DNA from: Streptomyces albofaciens JCM 4342
GTDB taxonomy: Bacteria > Actinomycetota > Actinomycetes > Streptomycetales > Streptomycetaceae
Reading direction: 5' to 3'
DNA: 64,000 bases
Assembly: GCF_008634025.1 (NCBI RefSeq)
Contig: NZ_PDCM01000002.1
Coordinates: forward strand, 1,302,001-1,366,000
Positions 16,113 to 24,846 of this stretch are shown piece after piece. Under the pieces are notes generated by a model that made no database searches, had not been told where the DNA came from, and saw nothing but the letters and a program-made list of their open reading frames with translations. Position 1 is the first letter of the stretch, and the number at the start of each line of letters is the position of its first letter. The position numbers and the translations under genes are program-made.

Positions 16113-17305
16113 CAGCCGACGACGACATCAGGGGTGCCGGGCACCACTCCCTCGGACTCCATGCCCGCCGCGATCTTCATGGCCTCTTCGATGAGGGTCT
16201 CCACGATCTTCGACTCCGGGACGGTCTTGATGACCTCGCCCTTCACGAAGATCTGCCCCTTGCCGTTGCCGGACGCCACACCGAGGTCGGCCTCACGCGC
16301 CTCGCCCGGGCCGTTGACGACACAGCCCATGACCGCGACACGCAGCGGCACCTCCATGCCCTCCAGACCCGCGGTCACCTCGTCGGCCAGCTTGTACACA
16401 TCCACCTGGGCCCGGCCGCACGACGGACAGGAGACGATCTCCAGACGGCGCGGACGCAGGTTCAGCGACTCCAGGATCTGCAGCCCCACCTTGACCTCCT
16501 CGGCCGGCGGCGCCGACAGGGAGACCCGGATGGTGTCACCGATACCCTCCGACAGCAGCGCACCGAAGGCCACGGCCGACTTGATCGTCCCCTGGAAGGC
16601 CGGACCGGCCTCGGTCACGCCCAGGTGCAGCGGATAGTCGCACTGCGCGGCCAGCTGCCGGTACGCGTTGACCATGACGACCGGGTCGTTGTGCTTGACC
16701 GAGATCTTGATGTCCCGGAAACCGTGCTCCTCGAACAGCGAGCACTCCCACAAAGCCGACTCCACCAGCGCCTCCGGCGTGGCCTTGCCGTACTTCTGGA
16801 GCAGGCGGCGGTCGAGGGAGCCCGCGTTCACACCGATGCGGATGGGGGTGCCCGCGTCGGAGGCCGCCTTGGCGATCTCCTTCACCCGGTCGTCGAACTG
16901 CCGGATGTTGCCGGGGTTGACCCGGACGGCCGCACACCCCGCGTCGATCGCGGCGAACACGTACTTCGGCTGGAAGTGGATGTCCGCGATCACCGGGATC
17001 TGCGACTTCTTCGCGATGACCGGCAGCGCGTCCGCGTCGTCCTGCGAGGGGCAGGCGACCCGGACGATCTGGCAGCCGGAGGCCGTCAGCTCGGCGATCT
17101 GCTGAAGCGTCGCGCCGATGTCGGCCGTGTTGGTGGTGGTCATCGACTGCACCGAGATGGGCGCGCCGCCGCCCACCGGTACCGGCCCGACCTGGATGCG
17201 GCGCGAGACGCGCCGCTCGGCCAGCGGCCGGGCCGGTATCTCGGGCATGCCCAGCGCTACACCGGTGGCGGACGCACCGCCTCCGGGAGGTTCACCGGTC
17301 CGCAT
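16112..17305 (-). CDS. ispG: 4-hydroxy-3-methylbut-2-enyl diphosphate synthase
   Basis: The iron-sulfur enzyme converts MEcPP to HMBPP in the MEP pathway. The TIM-barrel half shows [21 protein letters not shown] and VRVNPGNI. The C-terminal half carries the 4Fe-4S ligands in SCPSCGR and [11 protein letters not shown]. The 397-residue length from ATG at 17305 is normal for the actinobacterial two-domain form; a GTG seven bases further upstream is out of the likely frame context and the hpnH stop is at 17310-17312. As with dxs, it is likely a cluster-specific paralogue that raises isoprenoid supply for hopanoids. Confidence 0.93.
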   Translation of the reverse strand: MRTGEPPGGGASATGVALGMPEIPARPLAERRVSRRIQVGPVPVGGGAPISVQSMTTTNTADIGATLQQIAELTASGCQIVRVACPSQDDADALPVIAKKSQIPVIADIHFQPKYVFAAIDAGCAAVRVNPGNIRQFDDRVKEIAKAASDAGTPIRIGVNAGSLDRRLLQKYGKATPEALVESALWECSLFEEHGFRDIKISVKHNDPVVMVNAYRQLAAQCDYPLHLGVTEAGPAFQGTIKSAVAFGALLSEGIGDTIRVSLSAPPAEEVKVGLQILESLNLRPRRLEIVSCPSCGRAQVDVYKLADEVTAGLEGMEVPLRVAVMGCVVNGPGEAREADLGVASGNGKGQIFVKGEVIKTVPESKIVETLIEEAMKIAAGMESEGVVPGTPDVVVG

Positions 17306-17309
17306 GACG

Positions 17310-18332
17310 TCACCCGCGGTTCGCCGCGACGGTTTCACGGGCGGCGCGCAGGGACTCCTTCAGGGAGCCCATCGTGGCGAGGACGGCGGTGGGCTCGTAG
17401 CCGCAGTGCGCCATGCAGTTGGCGCAGCGCGGGTCCTTGCCGCGTCCGTACTTGTCCCAGTCGGTCTCCTCGATCAGCTGCCGGTACGTGGGGACGTACC
17501 CGTCGCTCATCAGGTAGCAGGGGCGCTGCCAGCCGAAGAGCGAGTAGTTGGGGATCGCCCAGGCCGTGCAGGGGAAGTCCGCCTTGCCCTCCAGGAAGTC
17601 CAGGAACAGCGGGCTGTGGTTGAGCCGCCAGCGGCGCCGGTTGCCGCCCGCGAACGCCTTCCTGAACAGTTCCCTGGTCTGCTCGACGCCGAGGAAGTGC
17701 TCCTGGTCGGGGGCCTTCTCGTAGGCGTAGGCGGGCGAGAGCATCATCTCGTCGACCTTGAGGTCGTCGTTGAGGAAGTTGAGCACCTCGATGATGGTCT
17801 GCGGGGTGTCGGTGTTGAAGAAGGTGGAGTTGGTGGTGACCCGGAAGCCGCGCCGCTTGGCCTCCTTGATCGCCTCGACCGCCTCGTCGAAGACGCCTTC
17901 CTTGGCCACCGACTCGTCGTGCCGCTCGCGCATGCCGTCGATGTGCACCGCGAACGCGAAGTACCGCGAGGGGGTGAACTTGTCGATCTTCTTGCGGAGC
18001 AGCACGGCGTTGGTGCACAGGAAGACGTACTTCCGCTTGGCCACCAACTGCCGCACGATCTCGTCGATCTGCGGGTGCATCAGGGGCTCGCCGCCCGCGA
18101 TGGAGACCATCGGCGCGCCGGACTCCAGGACCGCGCCGACCGCCTGGGCGACCGGCATGCGCTGTTTGAGCACACCGGCCGGATGCTGGATCTTGCCGCA
18201 GCCCTCGCACTTGAGGTTGCACGCGAAGAGCGGCTCCAGTTCCACGATCAGCGGGAACTTCTCCCGCTTGCGCACTTTCTGTTCAAAGAGATACGTACCG
18301 ACCCGGATGGACTGACGGAGCGGCATGGCCAT
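17310..18332 (-). CDS. hpnH: Adenosyl-hopene transferase (radical SAM), HpnH
   Basis: The radical SAM enzyme joins the 5'-deoxyadenosyl radical to hopene to make adenosylhopane. The cluster-binding motif CNLKCEGC gives Cys38, Cys42 and Cys45. GGEPLMH follows as the SAM-binding GGE, and a Cys-rich C-terminus ([12 protein letters not shown]) is typical of HpnH. I use the ATG at 18332 ([10 protein letters not shown], 340 aa), which has a perfect AGGAGG six bases upstream; a frame extending to 18371 has no such support. The ribosome binding site itself contains the hpnG stop codon, so translation is coupled. Confidence 0.93.
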   Translation of the reverse strand: MAMPLRQSIRVGTYLFEQKVRKREKFPLIVELEPLFACNLKCEGCGKIQHPAGVLKQRMPVAQAVGAVLESGAPMVSIAGGEPLMHPQIDEIVRQLVAKRKYVFLCTNAVLLRKKIDKFTPSRYFAFAVHIDGMRERHDESVAKEGVFDEAVEAIKEAKRRGFRVTTNSTFFNTDTPQTIIEVLNFLNDDLKVDEMMLSPAYAYEKAPDQEHFLGVEQTRELFRKAFAGGNRRRWRLNHSPLFLDFLEGKADFPCTAWAIPNYSLFGWQRPCYLMSDGYVPTYRQLIEETDWDKYGRGKDPRCANCMAHCGYEPTAVLATMGSLKESLRAARETVAANRG

Positions 18333-18337
18333 CTGGC

Positions 18338-19027
18338 TCACCTCCTGGGGAGCAGCAAAGAACGGTGCCATTCAAAGAAGACAGGAAGGATGGAGCGCAG
18401 CACACGGAAGGCTGACATTCCACCGCGCAAAGTGCCGATTCGGACAAGTTCATGTTCTGGAGCGTCCACGATCACCCGTACGGCCGCAACCGGACGCTCA
18501 CCGTCGTGCGTCGCGGCCGCCAGCGTCGCGGCGGACTCCATGTCCACCGCGACGGCGCCCCCGGCGCGCAGCCCGGCCCGCTCCGCGCCGCGTACGACGT
18601 GGTCGGAGCCGCGCAGCAGACCGGTGTGCACGGTCATACCGCGCTCCTCAAGGGCCCGCAGCAGCGGACCGTTGCCGGAGCAGGGCACGTCCGGCCCGCC
18701 GGGCAGATGGCCCCTCGCCGCGTCGGCGACGACCACGTCCCCCGGCCGCATGCCGGGGACCAGGCCGGCGCAGAAGCCGGTGGCGACGACCGGGACCCGC
18801 GCGGCGGCGGAGCCGTCCCGCAGGACGTGCCGGACGGCGTCCGCCGCCGCGCGCGGCCCCATGCCCGTACGGAGCGTGACCACGGGCGCGGGCGCGCCGC
18901 TGTGGTCGCCGCCGCGCAGCGCGAACCGCTCGATGCCGAGCGCGCAGGCCAGCAGCAGCGGCGGCGGCCCGTCCGGCAGGGCCCGCAGCCCCTCCCGGGC
19001 GGCCTTCGCGCTGCGCGACACGGGCAT
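18338..19027 (-). CDS. hpnG: Adenosylhopane nucleosidase/phosphorylase, HpnG
   Basis: This 229-residue protein has the nucleoside phosphorylase fold: VVTLRTGMGPRAAADAV, VVATGFCAGLVPGMRPGDVVVAD and AVAVDMESAA with the Met-Glu-Ser purine/ribose site. In hopanoid pathways HpnG removes adenine from adenosylhopane to give (phospho)ribosylhopane. The ATG at 19027 shares one base with the stop of the cyclase gene (TGATG), and its own TGA lies inside the hpnH ribosome binding site. The gene therefore sits in a chain of translational coupling. Confidence 0.9.
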   Translation of the reverse strand: MPVSRSAKAAREGLRALPDGPPPLLLACALGIERFALRGGDHSGAPAPVVTLRTGMGPRAAADAVRHVLRDGSAAARVPVVATGFCAGLVPGMRPGDVVVADAARGHLPGGPDVPCSGNGPLLRALEERGMTVHTGLLRGSDHVVRGAERAGLRAGGAVAVDMESAATLAAATHDGERPVAAVRVIVDAPEHELVRIGTLRGGMSAFRVLRSILPVFFEWHRSLLLPRR

Positions 19028-21042
19028 CAGGCCTCCCGGGACGCGCCGGCCGGTCCGCCGTTGAGGTAACGGCCGAGGGCGGTCAGCGGGAAGACCTGCC
19101 GGTACAGGTGGTAGTTGATCGAGAAGTCCCAGGGGAAGCCCGTACCGGTGAAGTACGGCTCGTCCCAGGACCCGTCGGCGCGCTGCGTATCGGCCAGCCA
19201 GCGCACCCCGCGCGCGACCGCCGCGCTCTCCCGCTCGCCCGCCGCGAGCAGCGCCATCAGCGCCCACGCGGTCTGCGAGGCGGTCGACTCGCCGCGGCCC
19301 GCCCACGCCTTGTCCTGGTACGAGCGCTGGTCCTCGCCCCAGCCGCCGTCCTCGTTCTGTACGCGCTCCAGCCAGCGCACGGCGCGGCGCACCGCCGGGT
19401 GCGAGGCCGGGATGCCCGCGGCGGCCAGGGCCGGGAGGACGGAGCCGGTGCCGTAGATGTAGTTGGTGCCCCAGCGGCCGAACCACGAGCCGTCCGCTTC
19501 CTGTTCGGCGAGCAGCCAGCGGATGCCGCGCCGGACCCGCGGGTCGTGCGCCATCCCGAGGTCGGCGGCCATCTCCACCACGTGGGCCGTCACATCGGCC
19601 GACGGCGGGTCGATGACCTCGCCGAAGTCGCAGAACGGCAGCCGGTTGGGGAACGGGCTGGTGTTGTCGGCGTCGAAGGCGCCCCAGGCACCGTTCTTGG
19701 ACTGCATGCCCAGGTTCCAGCGCGCGGCGCGCTGCACGGCGGCGTCGACGCGCTCCGGGTCCGGGTGCTGGATGCGGCGCAGCGCGAGGACGACCTCGGC
19801 GGTGTCGTCGATGTCCGGGTAGTTGTCGTTCTCGAACTCGAACGCCCAGCCCCCGGAGGGCAGTTGCGGCCTGCGTACGCTCCAGTCGCCGGGCCGGCGG
19901 ATCTGCTCGGCGAGCATCCAGTCGGCCGCCTTGACCAGTTGCGGGTGGTCGGCGGGCAGTCCGGCGTCGGCGAGCGCGATGGCGGCCAGGCAGGTGTCCC
20001 ACACCGGGGACTGGCAGGCCTCGATCATGCGGACGGGGGCCCCGTCCGCGTCCTCGCGCCATACGGCGAAACGGTCCAGCGACTCCAGGCCCTGCCGCAG
20101 CACCGGGTGCTTGAGGTCGTACCCCAGCAGGTGCAGCGCCATGATCGAGTAGACGGCCGGCGGCTGGATGCCGCCCCAGCAGCCGTCATTCTCCTGGCGC
20201 TCGATGATCCAGCTCGCCGCGGCCCGCAGGGCCGAGCGGCGCAGCTTGCGGACGGCGACCTTCCGGTACAGGTGCAGGCCCTTGTCCAGCCGCTGGAAGA
20301 CGCCGTCCCAGGTGTGCGGCGGGGCGAGCGGCCGCGGCGGGTTCGGGCGGGCCGGGTCGGCGTGCAGCTCGTCCAGGGCGAACGGCGCGGGCCGCACCGG
20401 GCGGAAGGCGGAGACGATCGTCAGTGCCACGATCGTCTGCCGCGCCCAGCAGGCGAAGTCGTAGATGTTGAGCGGGAACCACTTCGGGAAGTAGATCAGC
20501 TCGGGCGGCAGTTCGGGCAGGTCCTCCCACTTCCACCAGCCGAACAGGGCCAGCCAGATGCGGGTGAAGACGCGGGCGGCGGCGATGCCGCCGTGCTCGC
20601 GGATCCAGGCGGCGGCCCTGGCCATGTGGGCGGCGTCCGGCTCGTCGCCGGCCAGCCGCAGGGCGACGTACGCCTCGATGGTGGCGGACAGTTCGCCGGG
20701 CCCGCCGTGGAAGGTGGCCCAGGTGCCGTCGGCGCGCTGCTCGCCGCGGATGTGCCGGGCGGCGGCCTCGGTGGTGCGCGGATCGCCGATTCCCAGGAAC
20801 TGCCTGAGCAGCAGGTCCTCGGCGTCCATGGTGACGTTCGTTTCCAGGTCGCCCTTCCACCAGCCCGCGGTGTCCTGGACGGACAGCAGGTGATCGGTGG
20901 CGCGGGCCGCGGCGCGGCGGGCGGCGGCGGTCGTGCTCGTGGGGGCGGCCGGGTCGTTCTCGGTGGTCTCGGCGGTGGCGTCGCCGGCCGAAGGGGCCCG
21001 GGGCGGCAGCGCCCCGGTGCTTCCGTCGGTCGTCGCTGTCAT
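19027..21042 (-). CDS. shc: Squalene-hopene cyclase
   Basis: This is the central hopanoid enzyme, cyclising squalene to hopene/hopanol on the membrane. The protonating motif DIDD lies at 410-413 within NDNYPDIDDTAE. Repeated QW motifs (QxxxGxW: QRADGTW, QENDGCWG, QSKNGAWG, QEADGSW, QNEDGGWG, QRADGSW) and the hydrophobic membrane-entry helix (RIWLALFGWWKW) are present. The length of 671 residues includes an Ala/Thr-rich N-terminal extension of about 40 residues. The ATG at 21042 is preceded by GGGGAAG. It lies 123 bases after the polyprenyl synthase gene, the largest gap in the operon. Confidence 0.96.
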   Translation of the reverse strand: MTATTDGSTGALPPRAPSAGDATAETTENDPAAPTSTTAAARRAAARATDHLLSVQDTAGWWKGDLETNVTMDAEDLLLRQFLGIGDPRTTEAAARHIRGEQRADGTWATFHGGPGELSATIEAYVALRLAGDEPDAAHMARAAAWIREHGGIAAARVFTRIWLALFGWWKWEDLPELPPELIYFPKWFPLNIYDFACWARQTIVALTIVSAFRPVRPAPFALDELHADPARPNPPRPLAPPHTWDGVFQRLDKGLHLYRKVAVRKLRRSALRAAASWIIERQENDGCWGGIQPPAVYSIMALHLLGYDLKHPVLRQGLESLDRFAVWREDADGAPVRMIEACQSPVWDTCLAAIALADAGLPADHPQLVKAADWMLAEQIRRPGDWSVRRPQLPSGGWAFEFENDNYPDIDDTAEVVLALRRIQHPDPERVDAAVQRAARWNLGMQSKNGAWGAFDADNTSPFPNRLPFCDFGEVIDPPSADVTAHVVEMAADLGMAHDPRVRRGIRWLLAEQEADGSWFGRWGTNYIYGTGSVLPALAAAGIPASHPAVRRAVRWLERVQNEDGGWGEDQRSYQDKAWAGRGESTASQTAWALMALLAAGERESAAVARGVRWLADTQRADGSWDEPYFTGTGFPWDFSINYHLYRQVFPLTALGRYLNGGPAGASREA

Positions 21043-21165
21043 GGCTTCCCCTTCTGCAGTGAACTCTGTGAAGCGTGCTCAGGGATTCCGTCGGCCGGCG
21101 CCCGTACCGAAGAGGTCGGCGAGGACACCGGCCGGCGACTGCGATCTAGGTCGGGTCGATAGGGA

Positions 21166-22293
21166 TCATCTCTCTCGTACGACGACGAAGTCCGCGAGCG
21201 CGACGAGCTGCGCGCGGACCGGTGCGGGCATGTCCACCTCGTCCAGTGCGGCGATGGCGGTGGCGTGCTGGCGGCGGGCCTCCTGGGAGGTCCACTCGCG
21301 GCCGCCGGCCTCCTCGATGAGGGCCGCGCGCGAGGCGAACTCCTCCTCGGTGAAGTCGGCGATCTCGTCCTCGCTCTTCTTCGCGTCCGCCGCGAGGATG
21401 CCGGCGAGGCGTTCGGCGGCCGGGTTGTCGGCGGCCAGGGCGGCGACGACGGGCAGCGACTTCTTGCGCTGCCTCAGGTCGCTCCAGGTCTGCTTGCCGG
21501 TGGCCTCCGGGTCGCCCCAGATGCCGAGCAGGTCGTCGACGGCCTGGAAGGCGAGGCCGAGGTGGTAGCCGTAGCGCTCCAGGATGTCGGCGGTGCGGTC
21601 GTCGGCACCGCCGAGGACGGCGCCGATGGAGACGGCGCAGGCCAGCAGCGCGCCCGTCTTGTTGCCCTCCATCTCCAGGCACTCCTGGACGGTGACCCGC
21701 TCGCGGTGCTCGTAGGAGATGTCCTGGGCCTGGCCGTCGATGAGCTTGCGGGTGGCGACGGTCAGGCGGCGGGTGGCGCGGCCGGCCTCGACCGTGCCCA
21801 GCTCCAGCAGGATCTCGTTGGCGAGGGCGAACAGCGCGTCGCCGACGAGGATGGCCTGGGCCGGGCCGTGCACCTTCCACACCGTGTCGCGGTGGCGGCG
21901 CTGCTCGTCGCCGTCCATCAGGTCGTCGTGCAGCAGCGAGAAGTTGTGGACCAGCTCCACGGCGACCGCGCCGGGCACCCCCACCTCCGGGGGCTGTCCG
22001 GCGGCCTGCGCCGACAGCAGCGCGAGCGCGGGGCGCACGGCCTTGCCGCCGTCGCCGTCCGCGGGCCGTCCGGCGGCGTCGATCCAGCCGAAGTGGTACG
22101 CGGCGACGGTGTCCATGGGGGGCGCGAGCCGGTCCACGGCGGCACGCAGCACGGGAGTGGCGAGCCGCCGCCCGCGCTCCAGCAGCGCGGTGACGCTCTC
22201 GGTGTCGATAGCTGGGGAAGCCGGATGCACGGTTTCTCCTCTGTTTCCGGTGCTCGTGCTCGTGCGAGCGCGCGTACTCGTGCTCGTGGTCAT
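21166..22293 (-). CDS. Polyprenyl diphosphate synthase (FPP-type, hopanoid cluster)
   Basis: This trans-prenyltransferase elongates allylic diphosphates, here presumably to FPP for squalene. The first aspartate-rich motif DDLMD lies at 123-127 after HNFSLLH. The second is DDLLGIWGD followed by GKQTWSDLRQRKKS. A Ser/Thr/Arg-rich leader of about 20 residues precedes the fold. I use the ATG at 22293: AGGAGG sits just upstream and the ATG overlaps the hpnE stop (ATGA). Chain-length specificity (FPP or GGPP) cannot be fixed by eye. Confidence 0.92.
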   Translation of the reverse strand: MTTSTSTRARTSTSTGNRGETVHPASPAIDTESVTALLERGRRLATPVLRAAVDRLAPPMDTVAAYHFGWIDAAGRPADGDGGKAVRPALALLSAQAAGQPPEVGVPGAVAVELVHNFSLLHDDLMDGDEQRRHRDTVWKVHGPAQAILVGDALFALANEILLELGTVEAGRATRRLTVATRKLIDGQAQDISYEHRERVTVQECLEMEGNKTGALLACAVSIGAVLGGADDRTADILERYGYHLGLAFQAVDDLLGIWGDPEATGKQTWSDLRQRKKSLPVVAALAADNPAAERLAGILAADAKKSEDEIADFTEEEFASRAALIEEAGGREWTSQEARRQHATAIAALDEVDMPAPVRAQLVALADFVVVRER

Positions 22294-23750
22294 GCCACCT
22301 CCTGGGGCGACTGGCCCTGGGGGAAGCCGAGTTCGGTGAGTGCCTCGCGAACGGCGCCGAGGCCGCTGCGAACAGCGCTTTCCATGGTCGCGGGCCACCC
22401 GGTGGCGGTCCACGCACCGGCCAGGTACAGGCCGGGGTTCTGTGTGCGGGCGGCGGGACGCAGGCGGCCGACGCCCGGGGCGGGCGCGAACGTCGCGGTG
22501 CGTTCGCGGGTGACGAAGAAGTCGCGGACAGCGGCGCCGCGCGCGGCGGGCAACAGCCGGGCCAGCTCCGGCAGATAGCGCTCGCGCAGCTCGGCCACCG
22601 GCCGGTCGATGTCGTCCTGCGCGGCGGACTGCGACACGGCCAGGTACTGGCTGCCGGCGCCGCCGGGCAGGGCGGCGAGCCCGGACGCTTCCGTACGGTC
22701 GAAGACCCACTGCACGGGCGAGCCGAGCGCCGCGAAAAAAGGCTTCCGCAGCACCGGCCGGTCGTAGACGACGTGCAGGTTCAGGATCGGCGCCGTGCCG
22801 ATGTCCAGCAGCCGGTCCTGCCCGTCGAGGCTGCCGGCGGGCAGCAGGGCGTGCGTCTCGCGCTGCGGCAGGGCCAGGACGACGGTGCCGGCGGTCAGCC
22901 GCTCGCGGCCGTGCGGGCCGTTGTCGGCCGTCACGCGCCAGGACCCGTCCTCGGCGCGGTCCAGGGCGCTCGCGCGGGTGCGCAGTTCGACGCGGACGCC
23001 CGCCTTCTCCAGGGCCTCGCGGGCGAGCGCGTCGTGCACCTCGCCGAGCGGCACCCGGGCCCAGCCGATGTCGGCGGCGCCGTTGTCGGACAGCAGGCCG
23101 GTCTTGAAGACCTTGGCGGCCAGGCCGAGCGAGGCGTCGCCGGCCCGGGCGTTCAGCGTCGCGACGCCGACCAGGTCCCACAGGGCCTCGACGGCGCGCG
23201 GCGACTGGCCGTGGCGGCGCAGCCAGGAGGCGAAGTCCACGCCGTCCAGCCGCGGGTCCTCGGGGTCGAGCTTCTTCAGGGCCAGCGCCGCGCGGCCGAC
23301 GTTCGCCCGCTCGGCGAGCGACAGGTGCGGGTACGTGGCCAGGCTCTTCGCCAGGTGCAGCGGTACGGGCAGGCCGGTGCGCCGCAGCCGCCCGAGCCGC
23401 AGGCCGTCGGCGTCCAGCACCGGGACGTCCATCCGGTCCTGGAGGGGCACCAGGCTCCGCGCGCCGACCCGGTCGAGGAACCAGCCGTACGCCGTGCAGC
23501 AGCGCAGATACACGTGCTGGCCGTTGTCGACGGTCAGCTCCCCCACCGCGGACTCGCGGCGGAAGGAGAAGACCAGGCCGCCGAGCCGGGGCCGGCCCTC
23601 GACGAGGGTGACGCGCAGCCCCGCGTCGGCCAGCGCCAGCGCTGCCGTGATACCGGCGAGACCGCCCCCAATGACCACCGCAGCCGCCCCATCGGGACGG
23701 CCTGCCTCATGTGCATCGTGCCGGTCGGGCCGCATCCGTTGCGATGTCAT
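22290..23750 (-). CDS. hpnE: Hydroxysqualene dehydroxylase, HpnE
   Basis: This is the FAD-dependent amine-oxidase-fold enzyme that reduces hydroxysqualene to squalene in the three-enzyme HpnCDE route. The N-terminal Rossmann motif is VVIGGGLAGITAALAL with acidic strand end VEGRPRLGG, followed by NGQHVYLRCC. The C-terminal FAD segment is LYLAGAWTATGWPATMESAVRSG. It has 486 residues from the ATG at 23750 (MTSQRMRP), with GGGAGG upstream. Its start overlaps the stop of the 41-residue gene and its stop overlaps the start of the prenyl synthase gene, both as ATGA. Confidence 0.93.
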   Translation of the reverse strand: MTSQRMRPDRHDAHEAGRPDGAAAVVIGGGLAGITAALALADAGLRVTLVEGRPRLGGLVFSFRRESAVGELTVDNGQHVYLRCCTAYGWFLDRVGARSLVPLQDRMDVPVLDADGLRLGRLRRTGLPVPLHLAKSLATYPHLSLAERANVGRAALALKKLDPEDPRLDGVDFASWLRRHGQSPRAVEALWDLVGVATLNARAGDASLGLAAKVFKTGLLSDNGAADIGWARVPLGEVHDALAREALEKAGVRVELRTRASALDRAEDGSWRVTADNGPHGRERLTAGTVVLALPQRETHALLPAGSLDGQDRLLDIGTAPILNLHVVYDRPVLRKPFFAALGSPVQWVFDRTEASGLAALPGGAGSQYLAVSQSAAQDDIDRPVAELRERYLPELARLLPAARGAAVRDFFVTRERTATFAPAPGVGRLRPAARTQNPGLYLAGAWTATGWPATMESAVRSGLGAVREALTELGFPQGQSPQEVA

Positions 23751-23872
23751 CCGCCCTCCCTGATTACTGTCGTCAGGGACGCAGCGGCCCGGCGGAGGGT
23801 TGCCCGCCGCTTGGCCCGTCGCAGTGGCCCTGAGCTGGGCTCGTCGGCCCCGTCCGGTTCCCGCCCCGTCAT
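23747..23872 (-). CDS. Small basic protein (41 aa) inside the hopanoid operon
   Basis: This small gene lies exactly between hpnD and hpnE. Its ATG at 23872 overlaps the hpnD stop (ATGA) and its TGA overlaps the hpnE start (ATGA), so it is coupled on both sides and leaves no gap. The peptide has an acidic start (MTGREPDGADEP) and a basic helix containing LRRAKRRATLRRAAASL. It resembles the short Streptomyces family named DUF6380 as I remember it; I could not check this. It could be a regulator, an assembly peptide or merely a coupling spacer. No function is known. Confidence 0.6.
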   Translation of the reverse strand: MTGREPDGADEPSSGPLRRAKRRATLRRAAASLTTVIREGG

Positions 23873-24846
23873 CCGCGCCTCCTCGCGGGCGGCCGGCCCG
23901 CCGCCCGCGCCGCCTGCCGGCGGCCGATCGCCCGCGCGTCGAAGCCCGAGAGCCCGCGCACGGCGACGAACGCCTTCTCCCGGCCGGGCAGCGAGACCCG
24001 GCCGCGCAGCACCGCTTCCGGGTCGGCCGCGATCCTCGTGAGCAGGCGGTGGTAGATCCCCGCCATGGCGGCCACGCAGGCGCCGCTGCGCCGGTCGAGC
24101 ATGGGCAGCAGCCTGAACCCCTGGTCGAACAGGGCACGGGCGCGCCGCACTTCGAAGTGGACCAGTCCGGTGAAGTCGGCGCCGGGCGGCGGGACCGGAC
24201 TGTGGAAGCCCGCCGAGCAGCCGAACTTGGCGAGGTCGTCGGAGGGGAGGTACGTACGGCCGTTTCCCGCGTCCTCGCGAACGTCTCTCAGGATATTGGT
24301 GAGTTGCAGGGCCAGCCCGAGCGTATCGGCGTACTCGGCGGCGCGTGCGGTGTCCGGCGCGCCGGGAACCGTGCCGAACACCCCCAGCGACAGGCGGCCG
24401 ATCGCGCCCGCGACGCAGCGGCAGTAGACCTTCAGGTCCTCCCACGTCTCGTACGTCTCGCCGCGCACGTCCATCAGGACGCCGTCGATCAGCTCGTCGA
24501 GCCCGCCGAGCGGGATCGGGAACCGCCGGGACGCGTCGGCCAGCGCCACCGCCACCGGGTCGGTGTCGTCCTCGTCGACCGCGCCCTCCTGGATACGGCC
24601 GAGCAGGGCGCGGGTCTCCTCCAGCCGCCGCTCCTTGGCCTCGTCCGCCAGCGGGCCGTCGCCGATGTCGTCGACCCGGCGCGAGAAGGCGTAGAGCGCC
24701 GACATGGCCTGCCGCTTGTCGGTCGGCAACAGCCGGATGCCGTAGGCGAAGTTGCGTGCCTGCTGCCCGGTCACGGCCTCGCAGTAACGGTACGCAGCGA
24801 GCACCGGCGCGGACGCGTGTGCGATGTCCTCCACGGTCCGACTCAC
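23869..24846 (-). CDS. hpnD: Presqualene diphosphate synthase, HpnD
   Basis: This squalene/phytoene synthase-family protein of 325 residues condenses two FPP to presqualene diphosphate. The first aspartate-rich motif DDIGD is at 59-63 (AFSRRVDDIGD). The second region is LTNILRDVREDAGNGRTYLP with the DxxxD metal ligands, as needed for catalysis. The GTG at 24846 overlaps the hpnC stop (GTGA), indicating coupling. Together with HpnC and HpnE it replaces the single squalene synthase used by eukaryotes. Confidence 0.93.
   Translation of the reverse strand: MSRTVEDIAHASAPVLAAYRYCEAVTGQQARNFAYGIRLLPTDKRQAMSALYAFSRRVDDIGDGPLADEAKERRLEETRALLGRIQEGAVDEDDTDPVAVALADASRRFPIPLGGLDELIDGVLMDVRGETYETWEDLKVYCRCVAGAIGRLSLGVFGTVPGAPDTARAAEYADTLGLALQLTNILRDVREDAGNGRTYLPSDDLAKFGCSAGFHSPVPPPGADFTGLVHFEVRRARALFDQGFRLLPMLDRRSGACVAAMAGIYHRLLTRIAADPEAVLRGRVSLPGREKAFVAVRGLSGFDARAIGRRQAARAAGRPPARRRG

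Noticed and set aside
18333..18371. A 13-residue N-terminal extension of HpnH
   Set aside because: The perfect AGGAGG six bases before ATG 18332 decides the start; the extension would overlap hpnG further and lacks a ribosome binding site.
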